64,000 nucleotides of DNA from Aquila chrysaetos chrysaetos (lineage: Eukaryota > Chordata > Aves > Accipitriformes > Accipitridae), in contig NC_054457.1 in NCBI RefSeq assembly GCF_900496995.4, positions 1,862,196 to 1,926,195 of the forward strand, read 5' to 3'. A program made the translations under genes and the position numbers. Each line of letters starts with the position of its first letter. Positions within the stretch are counted from its first letter, which is position 1. Under the pieces are notes generated by a model that was given only the letters and a program-made list of their open reading frames with translations, was not told the origin of the DNA and did not search any database. Shown piece after piece: positions 22,344 through 33,738 of this stretch.

Positions 22344-25135
22344 ACAGGATGGTTACCGAAAGCAGAAGATTATACCAGTTGAAGTAAATAATGTTGTAAT
22401 TCTAATCGTCTGGACTGGGAAGTTCCTGGTAAATCCAAAAAGCAGAACCTGTGAGAATTGATTTAAAGCCAGGAATGAATACCCCCTAAAACTGGAAAGT
22501 CAGAAAGGGTTAGTACCGATAATACAGAAATTTCTAAAGTATAAATTGTTAATAGAATGTGAATCCAAATATAACACCCCAATCTTGCCTGTTAAAAGGC
22601 TAATGGAAAAGATTACAGGTTAGTTCAAGACCTCAGAGCGATAAATCAAATAGTACAAGATATTCATCTGGTAGTAGTAAATCCTTATACTTTGTTAACA
22701 ACCCTAACAGAGAAACAAGAATGGTTCACAGTGTTAGACTTAAAAGATGCCTTTTTTTCTGTATTCCCTTGAATCCCAATAGTCAAGAACATTTTGCTTT
22801 TGAATGGGAAAATCCTGAGACTGGGAGAAAAACACAATATACATAGACAGTCTTGCCTCAAGGCTTTAAGAACAGCCCTACCATTTTTGGAAATCAATTG
22901 GCACAAGAATTAGAGATTTGGAAGAAAGAAAATAATCAAGGAATCTTATTGAAATATATGGATGATCTGTTAATTGCAGCTGAGACAGAAGAACAATGTA
23001 CAAAGTTAACTATTAACTTTTTGAACTTTTTGGGAATCAGTGGATATCGAATGTCAAAAGAGAAAACTCAAATAACCCAGAAAGAAGTAACTTATTTGAG
23101 TTTTGAAATCCTGAAAGGACAGAGACAATTAAGAACTGAAAGAAAAGAGATAATTTGTCGCCTCCCTCAACCTAAGACTAAAAAAATTAATTGCGAGCAT
23201 TTCTGGGAATGGTTGAGTGGTGTCACCTATAGATTATAAATTGTGGCTTGCTGATCTGACTTTTATACGAGCAGCTCAAAACCTCAAACAATGGATTGGA
23301 CTGATGCTGGGAAAGCTGCTTTCAAAGAACTGAAACAGGCTTAATGGGGGCACCAGCCCTAGGCCTGCCAGATCTCACAAAGACATCTGAACTCTTTACT
23401 CATGAAAGAAGAGGTATAGCTCTGGGTGTCCTGGCCCAATATCTGGGACCAAGTCAGCGAGCTGTGGCCTACTTCTCGAAGCAATTAGACAATGTGAGTC
23501 TGGGATGGTCTGGTTGTTTGAGACCCGTCGCTGCAGCTGTGCTACTGATCCAAGAAGCTCGCAAGTTCACCCTAGGACAAAGGATTATTGTGTATGTTAT
23601 GTTCCCCATATGGTAATTACTGTGCTAGAACAGAAAATGGGGCATTGGTTATCCCCTAGTAGAATGCTGAAATACCAAGTGGTGTTGCTGGAGCAAGATG
23701 ATGTTTACTTAAAAACTACCACCACCGTTAACCCTGCTGTGTTTTTAACAGCTGATCAAGTTGAAGGAGAACTGGAACATGACTGCCTGCAGACAATTGA
23801 AGAAGTCTACTCCAGCCGACCAGATCTCCGAGATGCACCACGGGAAGAAACGGATTAGGAACTATATACCGACGGAAGCAGTTTCATCCGTGAAGGAAAA
23901 CGCTTATCAGGATATACGGTAACCACTGCTGAGAATGTAATTGAATCACGAGCTTTGCCTTCGAATGTATCTGCCCAAAACGCTGAATTGATAGCTCTTA
24001 CTTGAGCACTGGAACTAAGCCAAGGAAAGCGAGTCAACATTTGGACAGACTCAAAGTCGGCTTTTGGAGTAGTACGTGCACGTGGAGCAGTGTGGAAAGA
24101 AAGAGGACTGTTATCGGCACAAGGAACCACCATTCAGCATACAGAACAAATACTGAAATTGTTAGAAGCCATTCAAAAACCAACAGCAGTCGCGATAATG
24201 CACTGTAAAGCACATTAGTCAGGTAGGACTGTCCCTGAAACAGGTAACCGATTGGCTGATAGAGCTGCGAAAGAGGCTGCAGAAAAAGGCATCCTAGCAC
24301 TAGTTCTAGAGAAAAGTGTAAATTTACCTGAAGATGCTCCAAATTATAATGAAAAAAATGAAGAATTAATTATTAAATTGCAGGCTAATAAAAACGAAAC
24401 AGGATAGGCTGTAACACCGATAGGTCAAATAATAGTCCCACCTGCAATAATGAGAAAACTTGCCCGAGCTGAACATAACAAAGTGCATTGGAGAACAGAA
24501 AGTAAAATATGGCAAAGATTATTTAAACAATTATAAGCAGATGTGAAATTTATATACAAAATAATCCCCAAACCAGTAATAAGATTATCTTTGGAATTAT
24601 TAAACAAGAAAAATATCCAGGAGAATATTAGCAAGTTGATTTTACAAAATTGCCTTGAAAAGAAGGATACTGATACATCCTAGTTCTAGTTGATACTTTC
24701 ACTGGGTGGCCTGAGGCTTTCCCTTGTCACACCAACAAAGCAAGAGAAGTAGTTAAAGTCTTGCTCAAAGAGATAATACCAAGATTTGGGGTCCCTGTAG
24801 GAATGTCATCTGACAATGGCCCTCATTTTATAGCAAAGAGTATAAGACAAGTTGAGCAAAGTATTATCTATAGATTGAGACTATCATACCCCATATAGAC
24901 CACAAGCAAGTGAAAAAATAGAAAGAATGAACTATACCCTTAAGCAACAGTTGAGTAAAATTTGTCAGGAAACCACTTACATGGGTTAAAGCATTACCCA
25001 TGGCTCTATTAAGAATCAGAGTATAGCCAGAAGAGAAAGAAAATTTAAGTCATTATGAAATGTTATATGAAAGACCATATCAAGTGTCCTATGTTCCGAG
25101 TACCTTGAGTGCCTTTGGAGATATATCTTTAAAGG
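22344..25135 (+). pseudogene. pol: ERV-A1 pro-pol (degraded, gamma-like)
   Basis: Sequence collinear with ERV-A2 pol. It starts abruptly in the protease/RT linker, so gag, protease core and 5' LTR are absent. The RT finger/palm is readable around 22730-23230, with YMDD at 22955-22966 (A2 has YVDD). The connection domain lies at 23344-23620, RNase H at about 23850-24290, and the integrase HHCC and core at 24440-25135. There are many frameshifts and stops, including in-frame TGA 24003-24005, TAG 24216-24218 and TAG 24405-24407, all three also present in A2. A solo LTR interrupts the integrase after 25135. Reverse transcriptase, RNase H and integrase functions are all lost. Confidence 0.92.
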
Positions 25136-26050
25136 TGTGTGGATTGTCCAGCTCATAGTTCACAAATGAGTTTCACCATGTCTAGTGCACACAGGCGACT
25201 CATGGGGGGTTACAAAAGCAACCCAGCCTTGGGTTGCCTTGAGGCCCTGTCTATCTGCAGAGATGACTCACGGGGAGCTGTGTAGACAGCTTAGCCCTGG
25301 GTTGTCTGATAAACCCTAAAGAGTAAACAGGGCAGTGGCTGCGCCATTCAAAGAACCAAAACCTGAACTGAGCCTTGAAATCCCTTAACAAATAGTATGC
25401 CCTGAGTCTCAATCCAACCACTATTCAGTTGCCTGAGGAAGCAAGGTAAAAAAAAAAAACCCAAAACCTGGAGGGTTTCAGCTTCAGTTTCAAATGACAA
25501 CCTTGTGTATTCAAACAATCACAGACCAACAAAGGAAAGATAAGGGGAAACTCCACTCAGATATACATAATCCATTTAGGCCTATATCATAATCCACTCA
25601 GACATAGCCATACACCCCATTCCACAAGTCAGGGGATAAAAACCCTAAGATTCAGGTTGGAAATCGGGAAGTCACTTCTCCAACTGTACAGTTGGCTTGT
25701 GAAGGAAACCCTTCCTTCCCCTTGATCAGGACGCTGGTCGAGGTAACTTCCCTGGGATTGAGAGCCCTTACCTGGAGGGGTAAGTGAATATTGTTTATGC
25801 TTTAAGTTTGTAAACGCGTGTGTGCTTGTGGTTGTCTGTGAATCGCTTGTGGTTGTAATAATGTACTACTCTTGCCTAAAAAAATTGCAATGGTGCATTC
25901 CTCCATTGTATCTGTAAAACCTGCAATAGTGGCGTGTTAAGTCTGTAAGTGAAGTTCAAATAAATCATTTGCTTGAACCTTGCAGTTAAGTCTGCGAGTG
26001 AAGTTCAAGTCATTTGCTTAAACCTTGCAGTTAAGTCCTTTTCCATCACA
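25136..26050 (+). mobile_element. Solo LTR inside ERV-A1 integrase, TSD AAAGG
   Basis: Starts TGTGTGGATTGTCC and ends TTTTCCATCACA, flanked by AAAGG (25131-25135 and 26051-26055). When it is left out, the integrase sequence on both sides lines up with ERV-A2, which proves the insertion. It has an AATAAAT signal near 25961 and a direct repeat of about 45 bp (two copies of the block around CTTGCAGTTAAGTC, at about 25935-26035). No other copy is in the window. The 5-bp duplication suits an ERVL- or alpha/beta-type integrase. Confidence 0.9.
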
Positions 26051-26369
26051 AAAGGGTGTTATGATTTAAAAAAAAAAAAAAAATTCTTTTCAAGAACTTC
26101 GTCAGTATGTCTCCACAGCTGGAGCCTTAGAATTGGACACAGCAGCGCATCCCTTCCAACCAGGAGATTGGGTATATGTAAAATCGTGGACTTCAGAACC
26201 ACTAGCTGAGAAGTGGAAAGGACAGTATCAAGTCATTTTAACAACATATACAGCAGTAAAGGTCTGGGGAAAAGGACCTTGGCTTCACTATTCAAGAAAA
26301 AAGAAAACACCAACAGGGAACTGGAAGTCTAAAGAAACCAGTCCTTTGAAATTGAAAATCTATAAATAA
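26051..26369 (+). pseudogene. pol: ERV-A1 integrase C-terminal domain
   Basis: Continuation of the interrupted pol. The readable part (26133-26369) contains PGDWVYVKSW and EKWKGQYQVILT, the SH3-like DNA-binding domain of gamma-type integrases, and ends in SPLKLKIYK. An A-run of 17 at 26068-26084 replaces a short coding stretch present in ERV-A2. Confidence 0.85.
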
Positions 26370-26515
26370 GTTTCATGTTATCTACTTGGGAAAACAATTG
26401 TGTAAAGCTTATAATATTGGGGTTGCTATTAGGAATATTGTCAAGGGCAGTAATCTTTTTGTGTTTTATAGGGTTTGAGTATTTTTTTGAAGGGGTTCTA
26501 AACATAAGATAAACA

Positions 26516-27990
26516 AAACAAAGCAATTATTGTTAGAGCTACTCATCTTGATATTAATTGTCTTTGTAATTTTGATTAAAATAAATCTAGTTTTGTAATT
26601 GACTCAAAGTTTTGTAAAGATATAAAATTTAACCTCAGTAATACCCTGCCTTCTGATTTCAGTCAGCCGAAAATCTAGTTCCATGGAGAGTACTGACATT
26701 GAATTTAACCAAAACTTGAGAAAAGATGTAGAACAATGAGAATCATTTTAGCAAATTAAATTGGATGGATTTAAAAGGCAATTATTTTTTTTAAATTTGA
26801 AAGAAGGAATTATAGCATTTTGCATTATAACATTACCAAACCATCCACCTCATGGGCAAAAGAATTACTTTATCGCCCTTCGGGAGAAACTTGTAGAAAC
26901 ACCCCTTGGGGCTGCCAATTGCCAAAACCATGGAGACAAGTGCAGATAGGAACTTGGGATCATATTCAAAATATAGAATGCTGTTTAGAATTTACTGGAG
27001 TTCCAGGATCCTTGTTAGATCCACCCAGAGTCAGGACCATCTATGGAAATTTAGATTGGTTTAGACAGAGAAAATCACGCATCCTAAGTAGAACTGTATG
27101 AAAGTTTATACTTGTAACTCCTCTGACCCAGAAATTCAAAGACTTTATCCAGTAGCTCAAGCCCTAAGATGGGGATGTATTTGTAGAAATTATAATAATA
27201 TTTTAAATGATACTTGGTTCCCTCTTAATAATGGAAGAAAAAATTTGGCCTGGAATTGACTGTATTAAAGGACAGGTGGAAAGTTTAGGGTTAACTGTTT
27301 GGGTGAGTAGTGATGGTACATGATCCACTCACCTTTTCATGAAGGACAAAAGCAAATAATGGACTTCTGACTTAATAACTCTATACCCTCTCTGGAAGAA
27401 ATCCCCCTTGCGGCCTTGATAGTGGAATTGGGTAAATCGAGAAGATGATACCTGGCAATTGCCAAGTACTGGAACTAAAATAGGATGGGTATTAAAATCT
27501 ATATTTTTACCACAGTTAACAACTCTTCAAAATAAGATAACTCTCCACAATCTTTCATTCCAAGTAGAAACATTAGCTAATGTTACTCAAAGTGGGTTAA
27601 ATAAACTCAATGTATAAATACAAGCTACAAGTAAAATGACACTGCAAAATCAATTAACTTTAGACTTACTACTATTAAAAACATGGAGTATGTAGGTACA
27701 TTGGACTTTCAAATGATTCATGTTGTATCCACATACCAAACGTGACAGATGATCTAAATCATCAGATAGACAGAATAAAACATGTACCTCAAAACAGTAG
27801 AGAATTAAGATCAAACATAGAAAGTTTTTAGCTAAACAAAATAGTTCAAAACTTTGGATTTGTTTTTTTTTGGCTGGATGGTTGACTGAGCTTTTATAAA
27901 ATATAATTCTGATAGTTACCATCATTGTTATAATCTGTGTCACTTTTGGCTGTCTTCAATGAACTGTGACACAATGTCTGTTCAAGTGAG
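26516..27990 (+). pseudogene. env: ERV-A1 env (degraded)
   Basis: Collinear with ERV-A2 env. The start codon is lost: ERV-A2 has ATG before the KQLLFELL leader, while the equivalent here reads ACA. Surface-subunit blocks are readable around 26820-27110 and 27120-27470. The TM part around 27650-27990 is riddled with stops. Env would mediate attachment and fusion; this copy has no intact frame longer than about 90 codons. Confidence 0.85.
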
Positions 27991-28066
27991 ACTACTAAAA
28001 AAAAAAAATTAGTAGCCTCAAACAGAAAAGATGAAAGTATTGAAATGATTTTCAAAACTTTCAAAG

Positions 28067-28077
28067 GGGGGAAATAT
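28067..28077 (+). promoter_or_regulatory. ERV-A1 polypurine tract
   Basis: A purine-rich tract ending GGGGGGAAATAT (about 28063-28077) lies directly before the LTR start TGCAAATATTC. It is the normal site for plus-strand DNA priming and fixes the 5' border of the LTR. Confidence 0.75.
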
Positions 28078-28707
28078 TGCAAATATTCTGATAAAGAAAT
28101 CAAAATTTAATCACATAGAAGTGTTAGGTTTGATTAAGAAGTAAAATTGTGAAGCATAACGTATAGGATTGTGAAGTTTGAAATGTAGCCAATAGAAACT
28201 TTAGGAACTGTGTTATGTGTGACTATAGGAACCTTAATATTGTTAAAGTTTGAAATAGCTAACCATGGAAACCTCACCAGGAAGTTACTGGTTTTTCTAT
28301 GTTTTGTTTCAAGAAACTAAGGAAACTGTCATGGACACCAGTTTGCTGCTTGGAAACCCCTTACCCTTCCCATCTCGATTTGAGTATCAAAGATTCCAAT
28401 CAGTAGAGCTAAGTGAAATTGACCAATGATTATTTTTAAATAAGAATATTGATAAGGTTATATAATCAAAGGACCAATCATTATAAAGGTTAAATTTAAG
28501 AGCGAGCATAGTATGCATTTTTATGTAAAGAGCTTATGTAACAATGACCAGACAGAAAAAGTCTATAAAAACTGATGGATTTTGATACCAAGTTGGACAC
28601 ACCTTTGGAGGAGCGATCCCCCGTGTCCCCAGCGCTGCAATAAACGAAATGCCTGCTGCTTAACTTCACATTGGTGTTAAGGAGTTTTATTCCGGATTTC
28701 GGTAACA
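28078..28707 (+). mobile_element. ERV-A1 3' LTR (not LTR-A)
   Basis: Starts TGCAAATATTCTG after the purine tract and ends TTTCGGTAACA. It has a TATAAAAA box near 28564 and AATAAA near 28641. Although the internal region closely matches ERV-A2, this LTR is clearly different from the ERV-A2 LTR except for the short R segment. It abuts the ERV-D protease on the right. Confidence 0.88.
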
Positions 28708-28710
28708 CCA

Positions 28711-29160
28711 CCAAAGGTATAACTGCATTTAATACTTCTGCTGGAATATCCATTTCTTCATCAGGTTTCTCTTCAGTTATTAAACATATCTGGGCTTTCC
28801 AAGTCATCTCTGGAGGAATATGCAACTGAACAGAGTCTTCAGAAAAGGTTAGTTGTGTATTCAACTTACAAAGTATGTCCCGTCCAAGCAGTGGTAAGGG
28901 GCATTCTGGCATATAAAGAAATTCATGAGTTAATTTAGTATCACCAATTTAACACTCCATAGGTTTTAAAAACAGTCTTAAGGTCTTTTTCCCTGTTGCA
29001 CCAACAACATTTATTTTAGTTTTACTTAAGGGTCCCTTACAACTAGTTACTACCGAATGTGTGGCTCTACTATCAACTAAAAAATCTATTATCTTATTCC
29101 CCAGCTTAACTGGAACCAGAGGATCGGCTGGGGAGATTTTAATAGATTCCTCCGGTCCCC
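28711..29160 (-). pseudogene. pro: ERV-D protease (mutated active site)
   Basis: The minus-strand reading runs from the NC end into a gamma-type protease. The segment PLLGRDILCKL (near 28875) is the conserved C-terminal protease motif. The catalytic motif at plus 29063-29074 reads DSRA rather than D(T/S)GA, so the conserved Gly is lost. The coding sequence is cut at 28711 by the ERV-A1 LTR, and the rest of pol is missing. Confidence 0.8.
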
Positions 29161-29161
29161 T

Positions 29162-30391
29162 TCAGTCTAACCCGATTTCTGTCATTACTTCAATAGCCTC
29201 CTTTTTCTTCTTTCCCTTATCATTAGAGAGATTAGGGCATTCCTTTTTCCAGTGTTCCTCCTGTCTGCAATATGCACATTGATTTGCTCCTAAAGGGACG
29301 TTGTAATTTTCTCTATCATAACTTCCCTGTCCTCTTCCCCTTCCTTGAAATCCACTTCTTCCATGTCCCCTTCCTTGCCCTTTACTTCTCCCATCATTTA
29401 GGGCAGCTACTAGGGATGCCTGAATTTTGGCCCATCCTCGTTTTTCCTTCTCAGCCTCCTCATCTCGATTATTATATACTTTATATGTAATGGCTAATAC
29501 CTGTGAAATTGTCATTCCATCTGCCCCTTCTGCTTTTTGCAATTTTTTTCTAATATCAATTGCAGCTTGACTGATAAACAACATATTAAACAACTTCAAA
29601 TTGCTGGGATCTTCTGGATCTAAATCAGTCCATTTTTGTGTCACTTCACACAATCTCTCATAGAAAGCAGAAGGGGTCTCTTTATCCCTTTGTCTTACTT
29701 CACATAATTTGGATACTATGCATGCCTTCAGGATTGCTTTGATATGATCCAACCACCTGTTTTCAATTTAACAAATCAGAGGTGGTAAATGGTATATGTA
29801 CATATACTGGTGTTTATTCTGGTCCCACTGCTTGTCTAAGGGGAGCCTGCACTATAGGTTTCTGCTGTCTTGTTCTTCCTGAGACTGGACTCATATTATC
29901 ACTTTCTTCATCACACAAACTATTTGCCTCTGAATTCTTAGGGGGGTATACTAGTAATTGTACATCCTCTTCATATTCTCCAGTCTCAGATTTTCCACCC
30001 CCACATTCAGTATAACAAGATTTAGTTTCTTTTTCCATTTTTTTCTTTCAATTCATATATACCAATTTGACATTTAGAATCTACTAAGCCACATTTTTTT
30101 TCAAACATCCCAATGATTCCTTAAAGTAAAGAATAAATCAACATAAGTTACCTCATCACGTTTTTCAGTCCTATGACAAAACAACATTAATTTTAATATC
30201 GTATTATATTTCAAAGATCCATTTTCTGGCCACTTCTCACCATCCTCTAATCGGTATTGTGGCCACCACTGATTACAATAATGTTTTAATTTATCTTTTT
30301 TCAGGGGATCCCCACCAAATTTATTCCAATTCTTTAGGATGCATCCTATGGGAGAGCAGGAGGATACTTCCTGGGAAGCAGTAGCACCCAT
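29162..30391 (-). pseudogene. gag: ERV-D gag (degraded)
   Basis: Starts at ATG plus 30389-30391 (MGATASQ, with Gly2 for a myristoyl anchor). The matrix is readable to about 30101 (CNQWWPQYRL, DLFFTLRNH). A frame change follows, then a proline/acidic linker (29814-30038) and a capsid C-terminal part with nucleocapsid (29162-29752). The latter has one CCHC knuckle, CAYCRQEEHWKKEC near 29265, after an RG-rich stretch. A single knuckle and this matrix style are gamma-like. Most of the capsid is missing. The matrix resembles ERV-A2 and ERV-C gag but is more diverged. Confidence 0.85.
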
Positions 30392-30440
30392 TTCGGTACC
30401 GAAAACAATTTGAGGGAAGTCTCTCTTCATCTTCTGCTGC

Positions 30441-30977
30441 TGTTACGGAGGCATGCACAATCAAATCCAACAGGTGTTAAAAGTCAGATTTATTCTTCAG
30501 TAAAAAGTTACTTAGAACTCCGGTAACATTTGCAAACCACAGTCTCAATGATGTAAGGGGAATTAGTACTACACAGCTGACTTAAGAATTCTTAAGGTTT
30601 AGAAATGATGACTCAAAATGCACATATCACTCACCTAAAAGATGAGGGCTCTCAACCTGCAGGAGTTACCTAGGGTGGCATCCCGACCCAAGGGGAGAGT
30701 CCCCGACTGCAGACTCGCTGCTCTGAGGAGGACTGATTCCCAAAATGTCCTCTGGCGGGACCTCATTTATACCCTTGTATAATCTGATCTGTGGTCATTT
30801 TAATCCCTATTGGCCTAAAGGTTACTTCAGTGTACCTGGCGCATCTCAACCGGTCAGTTCAGTTTTCAACCTGCGGCCTCTAGGGTTTGGGTTTTTTTTC
30901 CTCTCTTCCCTGCCTGGAGAAGTTTTGTTTCCTGTTGGGGGGGGGGGTGGGGTGGTGGTGGGGGTGGTACTGCCACA
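30441..30977 (-). mobile_element. ERV-B 3' LTR
   Basis: On the minus strand it starts TGTGGCAGTACCACC directly after a purine-rich AGGGTGGATTG tract. It has a TATA box (GGTATAAATGAGG, plus near 30770) and AATAAA (plus near 30490), and ends CCTCCGTAACA. A G-run at 30940-30950 lies in U3. It sits only about 50 bp upstream of the ERV-D gag start, suggesting that ERV-B integrated into the ERV-D leader; the opposite flank is lost, so no TSD can be checked. Confidence 0.72.
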
Positions 30978-31087
30978 CAATCCACCCTGTGACCACAGTC
31001 ACGATTCGACTGGTTTCCTTGGAGTGGTGGTACAGTCACCTGTTGCCTCCAAAGTTAAAAGGGAGTGCAGTCTGATGAATTTGACGC

Positions 31088-32009
31088 TCATCGTGGGTCA
31101 TCATTCTGGTCTAGAATTAAAGTGGAATATCTGACACAGGAATATTCAGTACACGAACAGGTTTTTAAGGGAGTATACTTAACTGTTAGTACAGACTTCA
31201 CTACTGCGCGTTTGATACAACTTATTGCAATACAGATTACAGTAATCATAACTACAAGCATTATTAAAGATTGGAGAAGGCCGGTCATCCACCCCGTCAA
31301 AGAAAATCCTAACATATCAAAACCTTTCCCAGCCAATTAGTCCCTGGTGCAGAAACAATTACCTCCGAATCTCTTGCCACTTTCTTTTGTTGATTTGATC
31401 TTGAAGCTACATGGACACATTTGGAGTGAACACAGCAGTCGTCCATCAACAGGTTCAAAACTCCACATACACCTTTCTCTTTCAGTAGCATCAAATCCAA
31501 TATGGCTCAATTTTGGATAGTCATTTTAACCGGTATGTTGTAACTGATTGTTCAAGAGTCCCAAACTGGCAGATGTAACATTGGCTAAGGTTGATAGTTG
31601 TAAACTCAGTTCTAGAATGCTCTATCGGTGTTCCCTTCGGTACCATATGCAGTTGCCCCCATGGAATTTCAGGGCATGGTGTAGTACCATTCCAACTCCA
31701 CCCCGTGATCTCATGGGTTAGTTGGAGGATATAGTCACATCTGGTGCTTCATACCGAACTAGCATTTACCACACCTGGTGACCAACTATAAACAACGTGA
31801 GTATAACCTCCTCCCCCATCCAATCTGAACCTCCAACTATAATTGTTACATTGCTCCCATGTGAGCTCAAGGGCTCGTGATATATTGATGTCCATAATTT
31901 TTGCCATGACATTGTCATCCAGATCTTTACCATCCATGCCTGCCACCATCATCAGTACCAGTAGAAGCACTGGAATGTCTCGTTTCTTCATTGTCCTGTA
32001 AGAAAGCAC
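31088..32009 (-). pseudogene. env: ERV-B env, short and broken
   Basis: Begins with a signal-like leader at 31990-31930 (VLLLVLMMVAG), then a brief surface-like part that stops near 31750. The TM part has MLLKEKGVCG followed by a C-x9-CC motif at 31432-31467, and a C-terminal membrane anchor (LTGWMTGLLQSLIMLVVMITVICIAI, about 31300-31190). The TM anchor is clearly similar to ERV-A2 env. The whole env would be only about 300 codons. The frame is broken at least three times. Confidence 0.78.
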
Positions 32010-32241
32010 AAAACTAGGCCTTGGTCTTAAAACCGGGTCACAGGGTTAGAAGTCCAGGATTATCCACCGGTCACTGATGCGGTGAGTCTTTCCGCTCCCA
32101 TCTAAGGCTTCCCAGGCATGCAGGCCTCTGGGTTTTGCTAAGGTCATAGGAACAATGCCAATGCAGGGCAGTTTTACCATGACAGGTTGGCCCATGTATG
32201 TCCCCAGTGGGAACTGGGGTCTCTGATCCTCTGGTATAGAG

Positions 32242-33283
32242 TCATTGCCCCTTAATGGTCCCGTAGGACAAAATGCTCAAATTTTTTACTTCCATAATTT
32301 CCCCACTGGTTATTAATAGTAAAAACTGCCTGTGGTAATCGTGTGTCCCAGTTATGGCGTGAGACACAGCATGTCTTTTGATCAAGCTATTGGTTTGCTC
32401 AGCTATACCATTAGCTTGGGGGTATATATGGTGTGTGAAACACCCATTTGATGTCTTCCCCTTGCGCCCAGTCTTGTACCACTGTGGCTGTGAAATGCGA
32501 CCCATTATCACTTTGAATACATTCAGGAATAGGTAGAATACCAAACCACTCTCGCAAAACCTGGACTGTCTGGTCTCCAGTAGCTGTGCCAACGGCTGTT
32601 GCCATAGACAATCCTGATACTACCTCCACTTCTACCAAAATATATTTCCTCCCATGGGATGGTTTCAGAGGACCAATGTAATCAACCTGCCACGTGCTCC
32701 AAAGAGGCTTGCCTTGTCTGATATGCTGGGCCAGAGCTTGGTTTGGGTGATTAGCCTTAAGCTTTATTCAGCATTGCGGGCAAGCTGTAAGAATTGCTTC
32801 ACAGGTTTTCATAGACACTGGCCAACCCCGAGATCGGCATTCATAATAGAGATCTGCTTTCCCTGAGTGGCCTTGTTTGATATGCAACCATTCTGCTAGT
32901 CTATCCCAATCTTCCTTCTCACTGGTGACCATCCTGATTTGGGACAGGTGATCCACCTGTTGATTCCATTTCGCAGCTGGGATTCTATCCCGAGCATGTC
33001 CCTTCACCCATCCCACCTTTAAAGGTCGGGACCTCCCTATTGCTGGGAGACGTTGCCAGTCCTCTGTCCTCCACACTTTCACATGACCTACTTCCCACTT
33101 ACTAGATTCCCACTGACATAACCACTCTGTAGCACCCTTAATGGTTGCGTAAGAGTCAGTATAGATGATGGTAGCACCATTTTCTATGGCCAGTAATAAG
33201 GCCCGTAGTTCTCCTAATTGTGCACTACCTTCACCCTCTTCCTCGACTTTCTTCCCAGTACCAATTTCCAATGCTTCTGCTTT
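32242..33283 (-). pseudogene. pol: ERV-B RNase H and integrase, class III-like
   Basis: The minus strand reads RNase H (GELRALLLAIENG, then YTDSYATIKG near 33150). An HHCC-type zinc domain ends in CPQC near 32775. The integrase core has WQVDYIGPL (first Asp, about 32690), IQSDNGSHF (second Asp, about 32515) and ANGIAEQTN (Glu, about 32395). Spacing and wording resemble the ERVL integrase in this window more than the gamma-type ones, so I call it class III/spuma-like. Stops and frame changes lie near 32410 and 32640. Reverse transcriptase is missing because an ERVL LTR starts at 33284. Confidence 0.72.
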
Positions 33284-33738
33284 TGTCCTGGTTTTCAACT
33301 GGGATAGAGTTAATTGTCTTCCTAGTAGCTGGTACAGTGTTATGTTTTTGAGTTAGGTATGTGAAGAATGTTGATAACACTGATGTTTTCAGTTGTTGCT
33401 AAGTAATGTTTAGTCTAAAGTCAAGGATTTTTCAGCTTCTGATGCCCAGCCAGCGAGAAAGCTGGAGGGGCACAAGAAGTTGGGACGGGACACAGCCAGG
33501 GCAGCTGACCCAAAGTGGCCAAAGGGGTATTCCATACCATGTGACGTCACGCCTAGTATATAAACTTGGGGGAGTGGGGGGGGGGGGATCGCCGCTCAGA
33601 GAATAACTGGGCATCAATCGGTGAGTGGTGAGCAATTGCACTGTGCATCATTTGTATATTCCAATCCTTTTATTATTACTGTTGTCATTGTATTAGTGTT
33701 ATCATTATCATTATTAGTTTCTTCTTTTCAGTTCTATT
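33284..33738 (+). mobile_element. ERVL-type LTR, 5' part only
   Basis: Starts TGTCCTGGTTTTCAACTGGGA and matches the LTR at 59235-59820 up to ...CAGTTCTATT. There it is cut exactly where the reverse LTR of ERV-A2 begins. The last four bases (TATT, 33735-33738) are the expected ERV-A2 target duplication. The continuing sequence (AAACCGTTC...) is not found beyond the far end of ERV-A2. It includes TGACGTCA upstream of TATATAAAC. Confidence 0.88.

Noticed and set aside
24002..24208. A 68-codon frame present in both ERV-A1 and ERV-A2 (also 37681-37887)
   Set aside because: It is an out-of-frame shadow of the RNase H region. Its conservation only reflects the recent shared origin of the two copies.
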